64,000 bases of DNA from Photobacterium sanguinicancri (GTDB lineage: Bacteria > Pseudomonadota > Gammaproteobacteria > Enterobacterales > Vibrionaceae), in NCBI RefSeq assembly GCF_024346675.1, contig NZ_AP024850.1:3286001-3350000 (forward strand), given 5' to 3'. Below, piece by piece: positions 40,743 through 56,047 of this stretch. How positions within the stretch are numbered: the stretch's first letter is position 1; every line of letters starts with the position of its first letter. The translations under genes were made by a program, and so were the position numbers. A model generated the notes under the pieces. That model was given only the letters and a program-made list of their open reading frames with translations. It was not told where the DNA came from and did not search any database.

Positions 40743-41078
40743 ATACAACCCCAAGAGGTCTGTATGTTCAAACAACCAAGGTTTTATCGTCACTCATTTC
40801 CGATCAAGAAAAATGAGGACATTGGTTTTTCGCCGGACTCTACACAAGACACTTGAATGTGTGTTGTTTTGAGAACTCGTTTTTATCATTAAAGATAAAA
40901 ACTATTGTAATTGAATCTATTGATTCAATTTACTAGTCAGCTTTCCAGATTGTTAAAGAGCATAACGCAAAAAGCGTTAATCAATAACCGAAGTCATTCA
41001 TTAGCGCTTTCGCTATTTCTAAAACTAATTTACCAAGCAATCTGTGTGGACACTGCATCAAACAAGCAGTCTATCGTT
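40743..41078 (-). other. 16S-23S spacer of operon C, tRNA-free
   Basis: 336 bp, the same as the spacer of B by inspection; boxA at 40950-40961. Confidence 0.85.
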
Positions 41079-42621
<1,543 letters not shown>

Positions 42622-42882
42622 AAAGTTTTTGATGGCTCAATGAATACTGATTGAATATCGATAACTAGAAGCTAGTCATGATATTCGAATTGACTGTGCC
42701 AAATCTTAAGTAAACTTAAGTTTTGTATTGGTCACTCAGTTCATTGATGCCAAGTTCATTGTTACTTAAAAAGTCACAATGAACAGTTTTGACTATTCAT
42801 TTCACGAGTGCCCACACAGATTGCATGGTCAAATTGTTAAAGAGCTTTGCTTTCAGTGCCTTAACACTTAAGCAGGAGGCGT
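42622..42882 (-). other. rRNA operon C leader with boxA
   Basis: Leader nearly identical to that of operon A, including boxA at 42834-42845. Small differences include AAATCTTAAG against AAAGCTTAAG and GCCAAGTTC against GCCAAATTC. Confidence 0.75.
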
Positions 42883-42910
42883 ATAATACGCTTTCTACTT
42901 TGAAAGTCAA
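42883..42910 (-). promoter_or_regulatory. P2-like promoter of rRNA operon C
   Basis: Minus strand TTGACT (42910-42905), 16-nt spacer, TATTAT (42888-42883). Same sequence as operon A's promoter and likewise only 69 bp from the next 5S gene. Confidence 0.85.
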
Positions 42911-42947
42911 CATAAAATTCTATGTAATTCACACAAAACATTATGTT

Positions 42948-42970
42948 GACTCGTCTCATCGAGACAAGTC
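42948..42970 (-). terminator. Terminator-like hairpin after operon D, no T run
   Basis: The same hairpin as after operon B (GACTTGTCTC / GAGACGAGTC) with no T tract, directly upstream of operon C's promoter. Confidence 0.5.
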
Positions 42971-42979
42971 GAAATTAAA

Positions 42980-43097
42980 GCCTGGCGATGACCTACTCTC
43001 ACATGGGGAGACCCCACACTACCATCGGCGCTATTACGTTTCACTACTGAGTTCGGCATGGGATCAGGTGGGTCCATAATGCTATGGTCGCCAAGCA
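42980..43097 (-). rRNA. rrf: 5S rRNA, operon D
   Basis: Matches the other 5S copies by inspection. No tRNA follows. Confidence 0.96.
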
Positions 43098-43217
43098 AAT
43101 TCGGTTTATCTTACGCCGTCGGCGGAAGATACAATCTGGGAAAGTTAACTAGTTACAATATTCGTTCTTAACACGCATTCAAGCGTTATGGAGTCCGTAA
43201 AACCCCTTGGGTGTTGT

Positions 43218-46111
<2,894 letters not shown>

Positions 46112-46446
46112 ATACAACCCCAAGAGGTCTGTATGTTCAAACAACCAAGGTTTATCGTCACTCATTTCCGATCAAGAAAAATGAGGACATTGGTTTTTCG
46201 CCGGACTCTACACAAGACACTTGAATGTGTGTTGTTTTGAGAACTCGTTTTTATCATTAAAGATAAAAACTATTGTAATTGAATCTATTGATTCAATTTA
46301 CTAGTCAGCTTTCCAGATTGTTAAAGAGCATAACGCAAAAAGCGTTAATCAATAACCGAAGTCATTCATTAGCGCTTTCGCTATTTCTAAAACTAATTTA
46401 CCAAGCAATCTGTGTGGACACTGCATCAAACAAGCAGTCTATCGTT
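46112..46446 (-). other. 16S-23S spacer of operon D, tRNA-free
   Basis: 335 bp, like B and C but lacking one T in AAGGTTTATCG near 46149. boxA at 46318-46329. Confidence 0.85.
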
Positions 46447-47989
<1,543 letters not shown>

Positions 47990-48248
47990 AAAGTTTTTGA
48001 TGGCTCAATGAATACTGATTGAATATCGATAACTAGAAGCTAGTCATGATATTCGAATTGACTGTGCCAAAGCTTAAGTAAACTTAAGTTTTGTATTGGT
48101 CACTCAGTTCATTGATGCCAAATTCATTGTCACTTAAAAAGTAACAATGAACAGTTTTGACTATTCATTTCACGAGTGCCCACACAGATTGCATGGTCAA
48201 ATTGTTAAAGAACATTCAGCGCAACACTTCGTGCTGGCTAGGCTGCGT
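47990..48248 (-). other. rRNA operon D leader with boxA
   Basis: Leader with boxA GTTCTTTAACAA at 48202-48213. Near 48125-48150 it has two base changes against the other leaders (CATTGTCAC ... GTAACAATG), which turn a mismatch in the local hairpin into a wobble pair. Confidence 0.75.
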
Positions 48249-48276
48249 ATACTACGCTACCAAACTTTTCAGTCAA
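48249..48276 (-). promoter_or_regulatory. P2-like promoter of rRNA operon D
   Basis: Minus strand TTGACT (48276-48271), 16-nt spacer, TAGTAT (48254-48249), then ACGCAGCC. An A/T-rich block at 48280-48300 fits an UP element. The -10 differs by one base from the other three. Confidence 0.83.
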
Positions 48277-48506
48277 GCGTTATTTTAAATTAATTAAAAC
48301 CGCTTAGATACTGAGGATAATAAACCAACAAATCAACTTTTAGCCAACTCACCAGAACATCATCAAGATGCCATCATTTATCATCACTAACAAGAGCAAA
48401 ATAAGCTCATTTCAATCAAGAAAAAGTTAAGAACACCTTACCGACATGTTATACACAACTTATGAATAACTTATTCATCCGTTGTATTCCCTGTCGATGG
48501 AGCGGC

Positions 48507-48534
48507 ATTATAGGGAGTCCACACTAAAGCACAA
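48507..48534 (-). promoter_or_regulatory. P1-like promoter of rRNA operon D
   Basis: Minus strand TTGTGC (48534-48529), 16-nt spacer ending ACTCCC, TATAAT (48512-48507), then discriminator GCCGCTCC and a predicted start A at 48498. E. coli rrn P1 reads TTGTCA-16-TATAAT with ACTCCC before and GCGCCACC after the -10 (recalled), so the resemblance is close. It is about 258 bp upstream of the P2-like promoter, and no counterpart is seen upstream of operons A-C. Confidence 0.8.
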
Positions 48535-48561
48535 CCCTTTTATTGAACTTTCAGGGCGAAT

Positions 48562-48586
48562 GCTGCTTTTAGACACTAAAAGCAGC
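48562..48586 (-). promoter_or_regulatory. Inverted repeat upstream of P1, possible Fis site
   Basis: GCTGCTTTTA, 5-nt centre, TAAAAGCAGC, centred about 76 bp before the predicted P1 start. E. coli rrnB P1 has its main Fis site near -71. The A/T-rich palindrome with flanking G and C is compatible with a Fis site, but a plain hairpin is equally possible. Confidence 0.35.
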
Positions 48587-48728
48587 AAAAGAACACGAAA
48601 ACCCATCAATAAGGGCATCGAACTACTTTAGGGGCATCTAAAAAGTTAAGTAGGATCTAGTGTAGTTGATAAAAATAGCGCTCGTAGCACTAAATCTCGC
48701 TCTTAAGTAAGACTAAGAGCGATAGTAT
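48587..48728. other. Gap between the rrn D promoter region and cysQ
   Basis: No gene seen. It contains the hairpin at 48697-48722 that probably ends the cys operon. Confidence 0.5.
48697..48722 (-). terminator. Hairpin after cysQ
   Basis: TCGCTCTTA, loop, TAAGAGCGA: a 9-bp perfect stem 6 bp past the cysQ stop. No T run on the minus strand, so the terminator call is tentative. Confidence 0.5.
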
Positions 48729-49472
48729 TTAGGCTGCCTTTACAAGGAAGGAGGGATTTAATAGATTTTCTCTGTGGTAACTTAGTGCCGTACCATCCAA
48801 CATACTGACATGAGCTCCAGCACTGACAGCTACGCAGTGACCTGCCGCTGTATCCCACATCATCGTTGGACCTAAACGAGGGTAATACTGCGCCCGCCCT
48901 TCCGCAACAAGGCAAAACTTTAGTGATGAACCCACTTCGGCTAACTTATGCTCTCCCAGCTGCTCTAAGAAAGTAGCTAAATCAGGGCTGGGGTGAGAGC
49001 GGCTTCCTACAACCGTCGGAACAGATGCTGTTTTTACCTTAATGGCATCGCGGCTAACTTTTGTTTGAAGCCATGCAGTTTTACCGTCAGCTAACCACGT
49101 TTTATCTAACGCAGGAGCATGTACAACAGATAGTACTGGTACACCTTTATCTATTAGTGCAATGTTAACCGTGAACTCACCGTTCTTTCGAATGTATTCT
49201 TTAGTGCCATCCAGTGGATCCACCAGCCAAAATGTCTCCCACGATTGGCGATCTTTCCATTCAATGTGAACAGACTCTTCCGATAGAATGGGAATATTAG
49301 GCGTCAAGCTGGTTAATCGATCAATAATGATGGCATTCGCAGCAAGATCGGCTTCTGTTACAGGGCTTGAATCCGCTTTTTCTTTTACTTCTATATTGCT
49401 GTGATAGCGTATCATGATGGCATCTCCTGCCGATAACGCAATTTCAACGATCGATTCTAGCAATGCTTTCAC
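48729..49472 (-). CDS. cysQ: 3'(2'),5'-bisphosphate nucleotidase CysQ
   Basis: Hydrolyses 3'-phosphoadenosine-5'-phosphate (PAP), the by-product of PAPS reduction, to AMP. 247 residues, an inositol-monophosphatase-like fold. The metal motif DPLDGTKEYI is present (about 83-92), with LSEES and the second site MWDTAAGHCV. The start codon is GTG, preceded by AAGGAG about 10 nt upstream. It is the last gene of the cys operon, 19 bp after cysC. In many gammaproteobacteria cysQ lies elsewhere, so this placement is functional clustering. Confidence 0.94.
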   Translation of the reverse strand: MKALLESIVEIALSAGDAIMIRYHSNIEVKEKADSSPVTEADLAANAIIIDRLTSLTPNIPILSEESVHIEWKDRQSWETFWLVDPLDGTKEYIRKNGEFTVNIALIDKGVPVLSVVHAPALDKTWLADGKTAWLQTKVSRDAIKVKTASVPTVVGSRSHPSPDLATFLEQLGEHKLAEVGSSLKFCLVAEGRAQYYPRLGPTMMWDTAAGHCVAVSAGAHVSMLDGTALSYHRENLLNPSFLVKAA

Positions 49473-49491
49473 CTATGACTTCTCCTTTATT

Positions 49492-50112
49492 CTATGAAAT
49501 AACATTATGGCGCTTTAACGCTTGAATACATGCTTCCACTGACTCAGCAACTGTCTGCTCACCAGCATTCAAATGTATTTCAGGTTTCAGCGGAATTTGA
49601 TATTCAGAATCTATGCCCGTGAACTGGCTAATTTCGCCTGCCCGCGCTTTTTTGTACAAGCCTTTAGGATCTCGCTTCTCGCATTCAGCTAATGAAGTAT
49701 CAACATAGACCTCAAAGAATGCATCATCACCAACCAAATCTCTGACCATTTCCCTCTCTTCTCTATGAGGCGAGATAAAAGCAGATAAAACAATTAATCC
49801 AGCATCAACCATTAAGTTAGCAACTTCACCAATCCGACGTATATTTTCACGACGGTCTTGGCTTGAGAAACCCAAATCACGACACAGCCCATGCCGCACA
49901 TTATCACCATCCAAAAGGTAAGTGTGATAACCCAACTCGACTAACCTATTTTCCAATGCGCCAGCGACGGTAGATTTACCCGCTCCACTAAGACCAGTAA
50001 ACCATAGTACGCAAGGTGTTTGATTCTTTTGTTGAGCGCGTTGCTGTTTAGCAACGTGGTGTTGATGCCACACGATGTTACTTGAATCTTCCATTTGCAC
50101 ATCCGTAGACAT
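49492..50112 (-). CDS. cysC: Adenylylsulfate kinase
   Basis: Phosphorylates APS to PAPS. At 206 residues it is near E. coli CysC (201). The P-loop GLSGAGKST is at residues 40-48, with [10 protein letters not shown] and [20 protein letters not shown] as the APS-binding and lid blocks, and [19 protein letters not shown] near the end. It follows the SLC13 permease gene by 25 bp. Free-standing kinase, no sulfurylase fusion. Confidence 0.97.
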   Translation of the reverse strand: MSTDVQMEDSSNIVWHQHHVAKQQRAQQKNQTPCVLWFTGLSGAGKSTVAGALENRLVELGYHTYLLDGDNVRHGLCRDLGFSSQDRRENIRRIGEVANLMVDAGLIVLSAFISPHREEREMVRDLVGDDAFFEVYVDTSLAECEKRDPKGLYKKARAGEISQFTGIDSEYQIPLKPEIHLNAGEQTVAESVEACIQALKRHNVIS

Positions 50113-50137
50113 ATATAAGACTCCATTCTGTCTGTCG

Positions 50138-51865
50138 TTAAAAAGGAAACAGCACAGGGATCAAACCAAGCACTACGATGGAATACACTATCGAGAGCGG
50201 CAGACCAATCCGTACATAATCTTTAAGTTGATAATTTCCTATGGTGTAAACCAATAAATTAGTTTGATACCCATAAGGAGAGATGAAACTCGCACTGGCA
50301 CCAAACAAGATAGCCATAATAAAAGGCATAGGATCTGCGCCAGAACTAACTGCAAGGCTATAAGCAATAGGAAATGACAACGCGGCGGCGGCATTATTCG
50401 TGACAAGTTCAGTCAAAATAAGGGTAAGTAGGTATACCGCAATTAAAGCACCGTAAAGTCCCCAGCCGTTTAACGCGGTCATGAAAAGGTCGCCAATACG
50501 TTCAGATAACCCACTGGACATCATTAACTGGGCCAATGACAGCGCAGAACCAACAATCACGACAATATCAATAGGAAACCGGCGACGAAGTTCAGCAAAA
50601 GAGATGATGCCAACAGCAACGAGTAATAGTAAGTAACCAGCCAACCCTTTAATAATTGGAAAACCGCCCAGTAGTGCTCCAGCAATAACGGTCATAAAGC
50701 CCAATAAAACCGCGATGCTTTTCTTTCTATCTAAACGAGCACTGGAATCAAGCCCATTAACCAAGACAAATTCACGATTAAGTTGCTGCTTGTTTGCATG
50801 GAAGCTTTTCCCCGGCACTACCACCAGCGTATCTCCAGCATGTAGTTCTATATTGCCTAAGCCCCCCGCTAAACGCTCATGTCCACGGCGAATTGCCACA
50901 ACAACGGCATCAAATCGCTCCCGAAACTTCACGCTTTTTAAGGTATTACCTCGAATACCAGCAGAGTGACTCACAATAACCTCCATCATGGATTGCCCAT
51001 TCAGGTGGTGCTGTCCAAAGAGTTGTAATCCGTCTATTTCTTGCAGTGTGGTGACACTTTCCACATCACCACAAAATAATAAACGATCACCCGCCTGTAG
51101 TTGTGTGCTTGGACACACGGGCGCTATGGTTTGTCCGTCTCGAATCACCTCAGCCAAAAACAAACGTCGCAAGGCACGTAAACCATTTTCAGCAACTGAC
51201 TTGCCCACCAACGGAGATAAAGGTTCTATTTTGGCTTCTAAAAAATACGGCAATGCATCTTGCTGACCATCATCGTTACTCGGTAGGAAGTAACTGAGCG
51301 GGATCACAATCAACATACCTGTAACCAAAACTGCCAGACCAATTAAAGTAGGAGCAAAAAAATTAAGACTCGGCAGACCCGCATCTTCAACAAAACTGTT
51401 GATGATTAAATTCGTTGAAGTCCCAATGAGAGTCAGTGTTCCACCAAGAATAGCCGCATATGATAAGGGAATGAGTAGCTTCGATGGCGCATGTCGTTGA
51501 TTACGCTTAATGGCACCAATTAAAGACACCACCACGGCGGTATTATTGGTAAAAGAAGAGAGAAGGGCCGTCGATAATCCGAGTTTAGCAATCACGCTAG
51601 ACTGGCCTCCTCGGGAGATCTGTTGGCCAACCCAGCTAATCAAGCGCGTTTTCTCTAACGCAATGGAAACAAGGATCAGCAACACCAAGGTTAATAGTGA
51701 TGAATTAGTAAAATTGCCAGCCAACGTCACCAAATCAATCATATCAGTTTGATAACCAATAAAAGCAGCCCCAGCAAACAAGTATGCGGGTTTGATTCGC
51801 GTTGTTAATAGACAAGTCACAATCACCATTAACATGGCAAGCACAATGCCTTGCTCCCAGTTCAT
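50138..51865 (-). CDS. SLC13/DASS-family permease with RCK_C domains, likely sulfate uptake
   Basis: A 575-residue membrane protein. N-terminal membrane helices include [20 protein letters not shown] and [15 protein letters not shown], matching the SNT motifs of SLC13 carriers. The middle (about 205-375) holds two TrkA-C/RCK_C-like regulatory domains ([37 protein letters not shown]). The C-terminal half repeats the fold ([20 protein letters not shown]). It starts 4 bp after cysN and is embedded in the cys operon, so sulfate or thiosulfate uptake is the best inference. Related genes sit between cysN and cysC in Vibrio. Confidence 0.92.
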   Translation of the reverse strand: MNWEQGIVLAMLMVIVTCLLTTRIKPAYLFAGAAFIGYQTDMIDLVTLAGNFTNSSLLTLVLLILVSIALEKTRLISWVGQQISRGGQSSVIAKLGLSTALLSSFTNNTAVVVSLIGAIKRNQRHAPSKLLIPLSYAAILGGTLTLIGTSTNLIINSFVEDAGLPSLNFFAPTLIGLAVLVTGMLIVIPLSYFLPSNDDGQQDALPYFLEAKIEPLSPLVGKSVAENGLRALRRLFLAEVIRDGQTIAPVCPSTQLQAGDRLLFCGDVESVTTLQEIDGLQLFGQHHLNGQSMMEVIVSHSAGIRGNTLKSVKFRERFDAVVVAIRRGHERLAGGLGNIELHAGDTLVVVPGKSFHANKQQLNREFVLVNGLDSSARLDRKKSIAVLLGFMTVIAGALLGGFPIIKGLAGYLLLLVAVGIISFAELRRRFPIDIVVIVGSALSLAQLMMSSGLSERIGDLFMTALNGWGLYGALIAVYLLTLILTELVTNNAAAALSFPIAYSLAVSSGADPMPFIMAILFGASASFISPYGYQTNLLVYTIGNYQLKDYVRIGLPLSIVYSIVVLGLIPVLFPF

Positions 51866-51869
51866 CCGG

Positions 51870-53303
51870 CTACCTCAGCTTACTGATATCTTTCGCATCC
51901 CAATGTGGGAAGTGTTTGCGAACTAAAGCATTAAACTCCAATTCAAAAGCACTCACATTCGTTGCTTTCCTACTATCAGCATCTTGCACTAATGCTTCTC
52001 GGATCATTCCTGCGCCAACGGTAACATTGGTTAAGCGATCGATAATAATAAAGCCACCAGTATCCGTACTTTGCTGATAACCATCGACCGCGATAGATTC
52101 AGTCAACACGACTTCACACAAGCCAATACCATTAAGTGGCAGCACATCAGTCGCAAATGTATCAAGGTTATTAATATCAACTTGATGACGAATAGCCTGA
52201 ACAGAGCCGACTGTTTTCTTACCTGCAATTTTCATATCGTACTGGCGACCAACCTCTAGTGGCGCCTCTGCCATCCAAACAATATCAGCTAGAACACGAT
52301 CACTGAGTTGTACCTCATCATTAGCGGCGACAATGGTATCACCACGGCTGATATCGATTTCATCAGCCAGTGTCAGCGTGATTGCCTGACCGGGATAAGC
52401 TTCAGGTAAGTCACCGTCAAAAGTAACAATACGCTCCACGACCGATGCTTTACCCGATGGCAGCACTTTCACCGCATCACCAGCCTTGATCGTTCCTGTT
52501 GCGACTGTACCCGCAAATCCTCGAAAATCGAGATTCGGACGATTCACATACTGCACAGGAAAACGTAACGCTTCCCCTTCGCGCTCCTGACCAAAATCGA
52601 CATCTTCAAGCAGTGTTAATAACGAGTCCCCGCTATACCATGGTGTTTTATCACTTAAGCTCACCACGTTATCCCCTTCAAGAGCCGATAAAGGCACCAA
52701 CTGAATATCGATATTGCGGTTAAGCTTTTGTGCAAAAGCGAGATAATCCTCTTTTATCGACTCAAAGCGCGCTTGCTCGAAATCAACCAGATCCATTTTA
52801 TTAATCGCAACCACAAAATGACGGATACCCAATAAGCTGGCGATATAAGAATGACGACGCGTTTGATCTAACACCCCTTTACGGGCATCAATAAGAATGA
52901 CTGCGACATCACAGGTCGATGCGCCCGTTGCCATATTGCGGGTGTACTGCTCATGCCCTGGCGTATCCGCAATAATAAACTTACGCTTTTTAGTTGAGAA
53001 ATAACGATAAGCAACATCAATCGTGATCCCTTGCTCTCGTTCCGCTTGTAGACCATCCACCAGCAAAGCGAGATCCGGTTTATCACCCGTTGTTCCCACC
53101 TTTTGGCTATCAGTGTGAATAGCCGCTAGTTGATCTTCATAAATTTGGTGTGAATCATGGAGCAAGCGCCCTATTAACGTACTCTTGCCATCATCAACGG
53201 AACCACACGTTAAAAAGCGCAGCAATGATTTGTTATGGTGCTGATCAAGGTAAGCTTCGATGCCTAGCTCAGCCACTTGTTGTTCAATAAGACTATTCAT
53301 CAC
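51870..53303 (-). CDS. cysN: Sulfate adenylyltransferase subunit 1 (GTPase)
   Basis: The GTPase subunit that drives ATP sulfurylase with CysD. 477 residues (E. coli 475). EF-Tu-like G motifs: G1 GSVDDGKST (34-42), G3 [16 protein letters not shown] and G4 NKMDL. Two beta-barrel domains follow, with [14 protein letters not shown] and ISRGDTIV. It ends without a fused CysC domain, consistent with a separate cysC gene in the operon. It lies 7 bp after cysD. Confidence 0.97.
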   Translation of the reverse strand: MMNSLIEQQVAELGIEAYLDQHHNKSLLRFLTCGSVDDGKSTLIGRLLHDSHQIYEDQLAAIHTDSQKVGTTGDKPDLALLVDGLQAEREQGITIDVAYRYFSTKKRKFIIADTPGHEQYTRNMATGASTCDVAVILIDARKGVLDQTRRHSYIASLLGIRHFVVAINKMDLVDFEQARFESIKEDYLAFAQKLNRNIDIQLVPLSALEGDNVVSLSDKTPWYSGDSLLTLLEDVDFGQEREGEALRFPVQYVNRPNLDFRGFAGTVATGTIKAGDAVKVLPSGKASVVERIVTFDGDLPEAYPGQAITLTLADEIDISRGDTIVAANDEVQLSDRVLADIVWMAEAPLEVGRQYDMKIAGKKTVGSVQAIRHQVDINNLDTFATDVLPLNGIGLCEVVLTESIAVDGYQQSTDTGGFIIIDRLTNVTVGAGMIREALVQDADSRKATNVSAFELEFNALVRKHFPHWDAKDISKLR

Positions 53304-53310
53304 TCTTCCC

Positions 53311-54219
53311 TTAGAAGTAACCTTGGCGTTTTTTCAATTCCATCGAACCTGATTGATCATGATCGATAGCTCGCCCTTGTCGTTCACTCGATGTCGCTAC
53401 CAGCATTTCTTCAATAATACCTGGCAAGGTATTGGCTTCAGATTCAATAGCGCCAGTGAGTGGGTAGCAACCCAAGGTACGGAAGCGCACACTTTTATGT
53501 TCAATCGCTTCTCCAGGTTCTAGTTTTAATCGATCATCATCAGCCATAATCAACATCCCATCACGCTCAACCACAGGGCGAACCTCAGATAGGTATAGAG
53601 GCACAATTTCGATATTTTCTAAGTAGATGTATTGCCAAATATCGAGTTCTGTCCAATTGGAGAGTGGAAAAACTCTAATACTCTCACCCTTGTTGATTTG
53701 ACCGTTATACGTTTTCCATAATTCTGGGCGTTGATTTTTAGGATCCCAGGTGTGGTTTTTATCGCGAAACGAATAGATTCGTTCTTTAGCTCGTGACTTC
53801 TCTTCATCACGACGTGCGCCCCCAAATGCCGCATCAAAACCATACTTATCTAACGCCTGCTTAAGCCCTTGGGTTTTCATAATGTCGGTATGCTTTGATG
53901 ACCCATGTGTAAACGGCCCTACCCCCATCGCCATCCCTTCAGGGTTTTTGTGTACTAACAGGTCAAAACCGTATTTTTTTGCGGTGCGATCACGAAACGC
54001 AATCATCTCGCGAAATTTCCAGTCGGTATCAACATGCAACAACGGAAACGGGATTTTGCCGGGATAAAAGGCTTTACGAGCCAAATGCAACATCACCGAT
54101 GAATCTTTACCGATGGAATACATCATTACTGGGTTATCGAACTCAGCAGCGACTTCACGGATAATATGCATACTTTCCGCTTCAAGCTGCTTGAGATGAG
54201 TTAATCGTTTCGGGTCCAT
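53311..54219 (-). CDS. cysD: Sulfate adenylyltransferase subunit 2
   Basis: The catalytic PP-loop subunit that forms APS from ATP and sulfate. 302 residues, equal to E. coli CysD, from [26 protein letters not shown] lies just upstream. Longer in-frame starts at 54231 and 54282 overlap cysG and are less likely. The PP-loop [12 protein letters not shown] (about 35-46) and [20 protein letters not shown] are family signatures. It follows cysG by 13 bp. Confidence 0.97.
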   Translation of the reverse strand: MDPKRLTHLKQLEAESMHIIREVAAEFDNPVMMYSIGKDSSVMLHLARKAFYPGKIPFPLLHVDTDWKFREMIAFRDRTAKKYGFDLLVHKNPEGMAMGVGPFTHGSSKHTDIMKTQGLKQALDKYGFDAAFGGARRDEEKSRAKERIYSFRDKNHTWDPKNQRPELWKTYNGQINKGESIRVFPLSNWTELDIWQYIYLENIEIVPLYLSEVRPVVERDGMLIMADDDRLKLEPGEAIEHKSVRFRTLGCYPLTGAIESEANTLPGIIEEMLVATSSERQGRAIDHDQSGSMELKKRQGYF

Positions 54220-54232
54220 CACTCTCTCCATG

Positions 54233-55639
54233 CTAAAGACTGACCACTGATCGTGGCTCTGGTTGAACGTCCTGATTGCCAAACCAACGTAGTTTTTCTG
54301 ATAATGTCACGACCTCGCCCACCACTATCAACGATGGGGAAGCCGCATTTTTTGCGAGCTCAGCCAGTTCACTTAGCTGACCTTTAAAAATTTTCTGATT
54401 CTTCTGAGTGCCACGCTCAATAATGGCGATTGGAGTGTCAGCCTCGCGGCCATGTTGCAGTAGCTGTTGCTGAATGTAGCTCGATTTCATCAAGCCCATA
54501 TAAATAACGAGAGTTTGCTTACCCCGCGCCAAAATAGACCAATCAAGGGGATCACTTTCCGATTTGGTATGGCCAGTAATAAACATCGCTGTTTGTGCAT
54601 AATCGCGATGGGTCAGCGGAATCCCAGCATACGCTGTCGCCCCAGCAGCAGCCGTAATACCCGGCACAACCTGAAACGGAATACCAGCATCAACTAAAAC
54701 CTCCAGCTCTTCCGCACCACGGCCAAACATAAAGGGGTCACCCCCTTTTAACCGCACCACTCGTTTACCTTGTTGAGCATATGCGACGATTAATCGATTA
54801 GTTTCTTGCTGCGGCACACTGTGAAAACCCGCACGCTTGCCCACGCAGACAAGTTCTGCATCACGGCGTACTAAATCCATAATTTCATCCGACACTAAAT
54901 AGTCGTACAGCACCACATCCGCTTGCTGCATTAACTGCAAAGCACGCAGTGTCAACAAACCTGCATCGCCAGGACCTGAACCGATAAGTGAGACGCCACC
55001 TTGCGGCTGCATCGTCTGTGATAAACGGATCAACTCATTTTCCGCATCTTGTTTTTTACCCGTAGCAACTAGCTGTGAAAAACGACCCTCGAAGGCCTGC
55101 TCCCAAAACAAACGACGCGTAGAAAAATCAGAAATAGTCCGTTTAAGGCGATCACGAAAGCGACCTGCGATGGTTGCCATCGCCCCTATGTGGTGTGGTA
55201 ATAACACTTCAATTTTTTCACGTAATAAACGCGCAAGAACGGGCGCTTTACCCGAAGAGGAGATCGCGACCACTATCGGTGAACGATCAATAATAGAAGG
55301 CACTATAAAACTGCAACGCTGGGTATCATCCACCACATTCACCAGCACTTGGCGCTGATTAGCCGATTGATACACTAAAGCATTAAGTGCTTTACGCTCA
55401 GTCGCGGCAATGGCGAGGAAAATGCCATCAAGCAATTCAGGAGAAAACTCAGCAGCAACGTGGGTAACTTGCAGATTGATCACCGCCGCTTGAAAATCTG
55501 CGTTCAACTCTTCCGCGACCACACGAACATCTGCGCCCGCCTTTAGCAACATCTGAGTTTTACGCCATGCGACAGTATCGCCACCCACCACGACACACGG
55601 TCGGTGCTTTAAATCTGCAAAAATTGGCAAGTAGTCCAT
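54233..55639 (-). CDS. cysG: Siroheme synthase CysG
   Basis: A trifunctional enzyme making siroheme for sulfite and nitrite reductases. 468 residues (E. coli 457) from [20 protein letters not shown], chosen over in-frame upstream ATGs because GAGGGCG precedes it. The N-terminal NAD-dependent dehydrogenase/ferrochelatase region has [11 protein letters not shown] and [14 protein letters not shown]. The C-terminal SAM uroporphyrinogen III methyltransferase has [36 protein letters not shown] and [10 protein letters not shown]. It is the first gene of the cys operon. A promoter should lie in 55640-55760; that stretch is AT-rich, and no reliable CysB site could be assigned. Confidence 0.96.
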   Translation of the reverse strand: MDYLPIFADLKHRPCVVVGGDTVAWRKTQMLLKAGADVRVVAEELNADFQAAVINLQVTHVAAEFSPELLDGIFLAIAATERKALNALVYQSANQRQVLVNVVDDTQRCSFIVPSIIDRSPIVVAISSSGKAPVLARLLREKIEVLLPHHIGAMATIAGRFRDRLKRTISDFSTRRLFWEQAFEGRFSQLVATGKKQDAENELIRLSQTMQPQGGVSLIGSGPGDAGLLTLRALQLMQQADVVLYDYLVSDEIMDLVRRDAELVCVGKRAGFHSVPQQETNRLIVAYAQQGKRVVRLKGGDPFMFGRGAEELEVLVDAGIPFQVVPGITAAAGATAYAGIPLTHRDYAQTAMFITGHTKSESDPLDWSILARGKQTLVIYMGLMKSSYIQQQLLQHGREADTPIAIIERGTQKNQKIFKGQLSELAELAKNAASPSLIVVGEVVTLSEKLRWFGNQDVQPEPRSVVSL

Positions 55640-56047
55640 GTCTGCGCCCTCTTTCATTCCTATTAAGAGCACTATAGACACAGCTCGATATTACCTGAAA
55701 TTCTAAAATTGTATTTTTTATTCCAAAAAGTTTGGTTCAGATAAGGAAATCAAAAATGGGAGAGTAGACACAATAAATTAACTGTAATTCGGGTAAAAAA
55801 GGCGGCAAATGTGCCTAATTGGAATGATGTGGCACTTTCACTAGTTCTTTTGGATGTAACTTATGCTGTTTTTTTCTTAAATAGCACAGGCGTCATCTAG
55901 ACCTAAAATAAGAACTGCTGATGAGATAACATTTATCGCACTTAAAGTGAGAGTTACAGCACATTAAAGTAAGAATCAAACTTTCACTCGACATGTTTTT
56001 TGATACCTTAGCCGAGCTTTTCCTAACTCACTTTCTTGGAGTAAATC
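55640..56047. promoter_or_regulatory. Divergent intergenic region between cysG and cpdB
   Basis: 408 bp with no gene. It should contain the cysG promoter on one strand and the cpdB promoter on the other. The part near 55700-55740 is very A/T-rich (minus GGAATAAAAAATACAATTTT), as expected for a CysB-activated promoter, but CysB sites are too degenerate to call by eye. No convincing CRP site found. Confidence 0.45.

Noticed and set aside
48448..48456. DnaA-box-like TTATACACA, hinting at an origin
   Set aside because: A single near-match without further boxes, A/T-rich unwinding repeats or replication genes; it lies in the rrn D upstream region.
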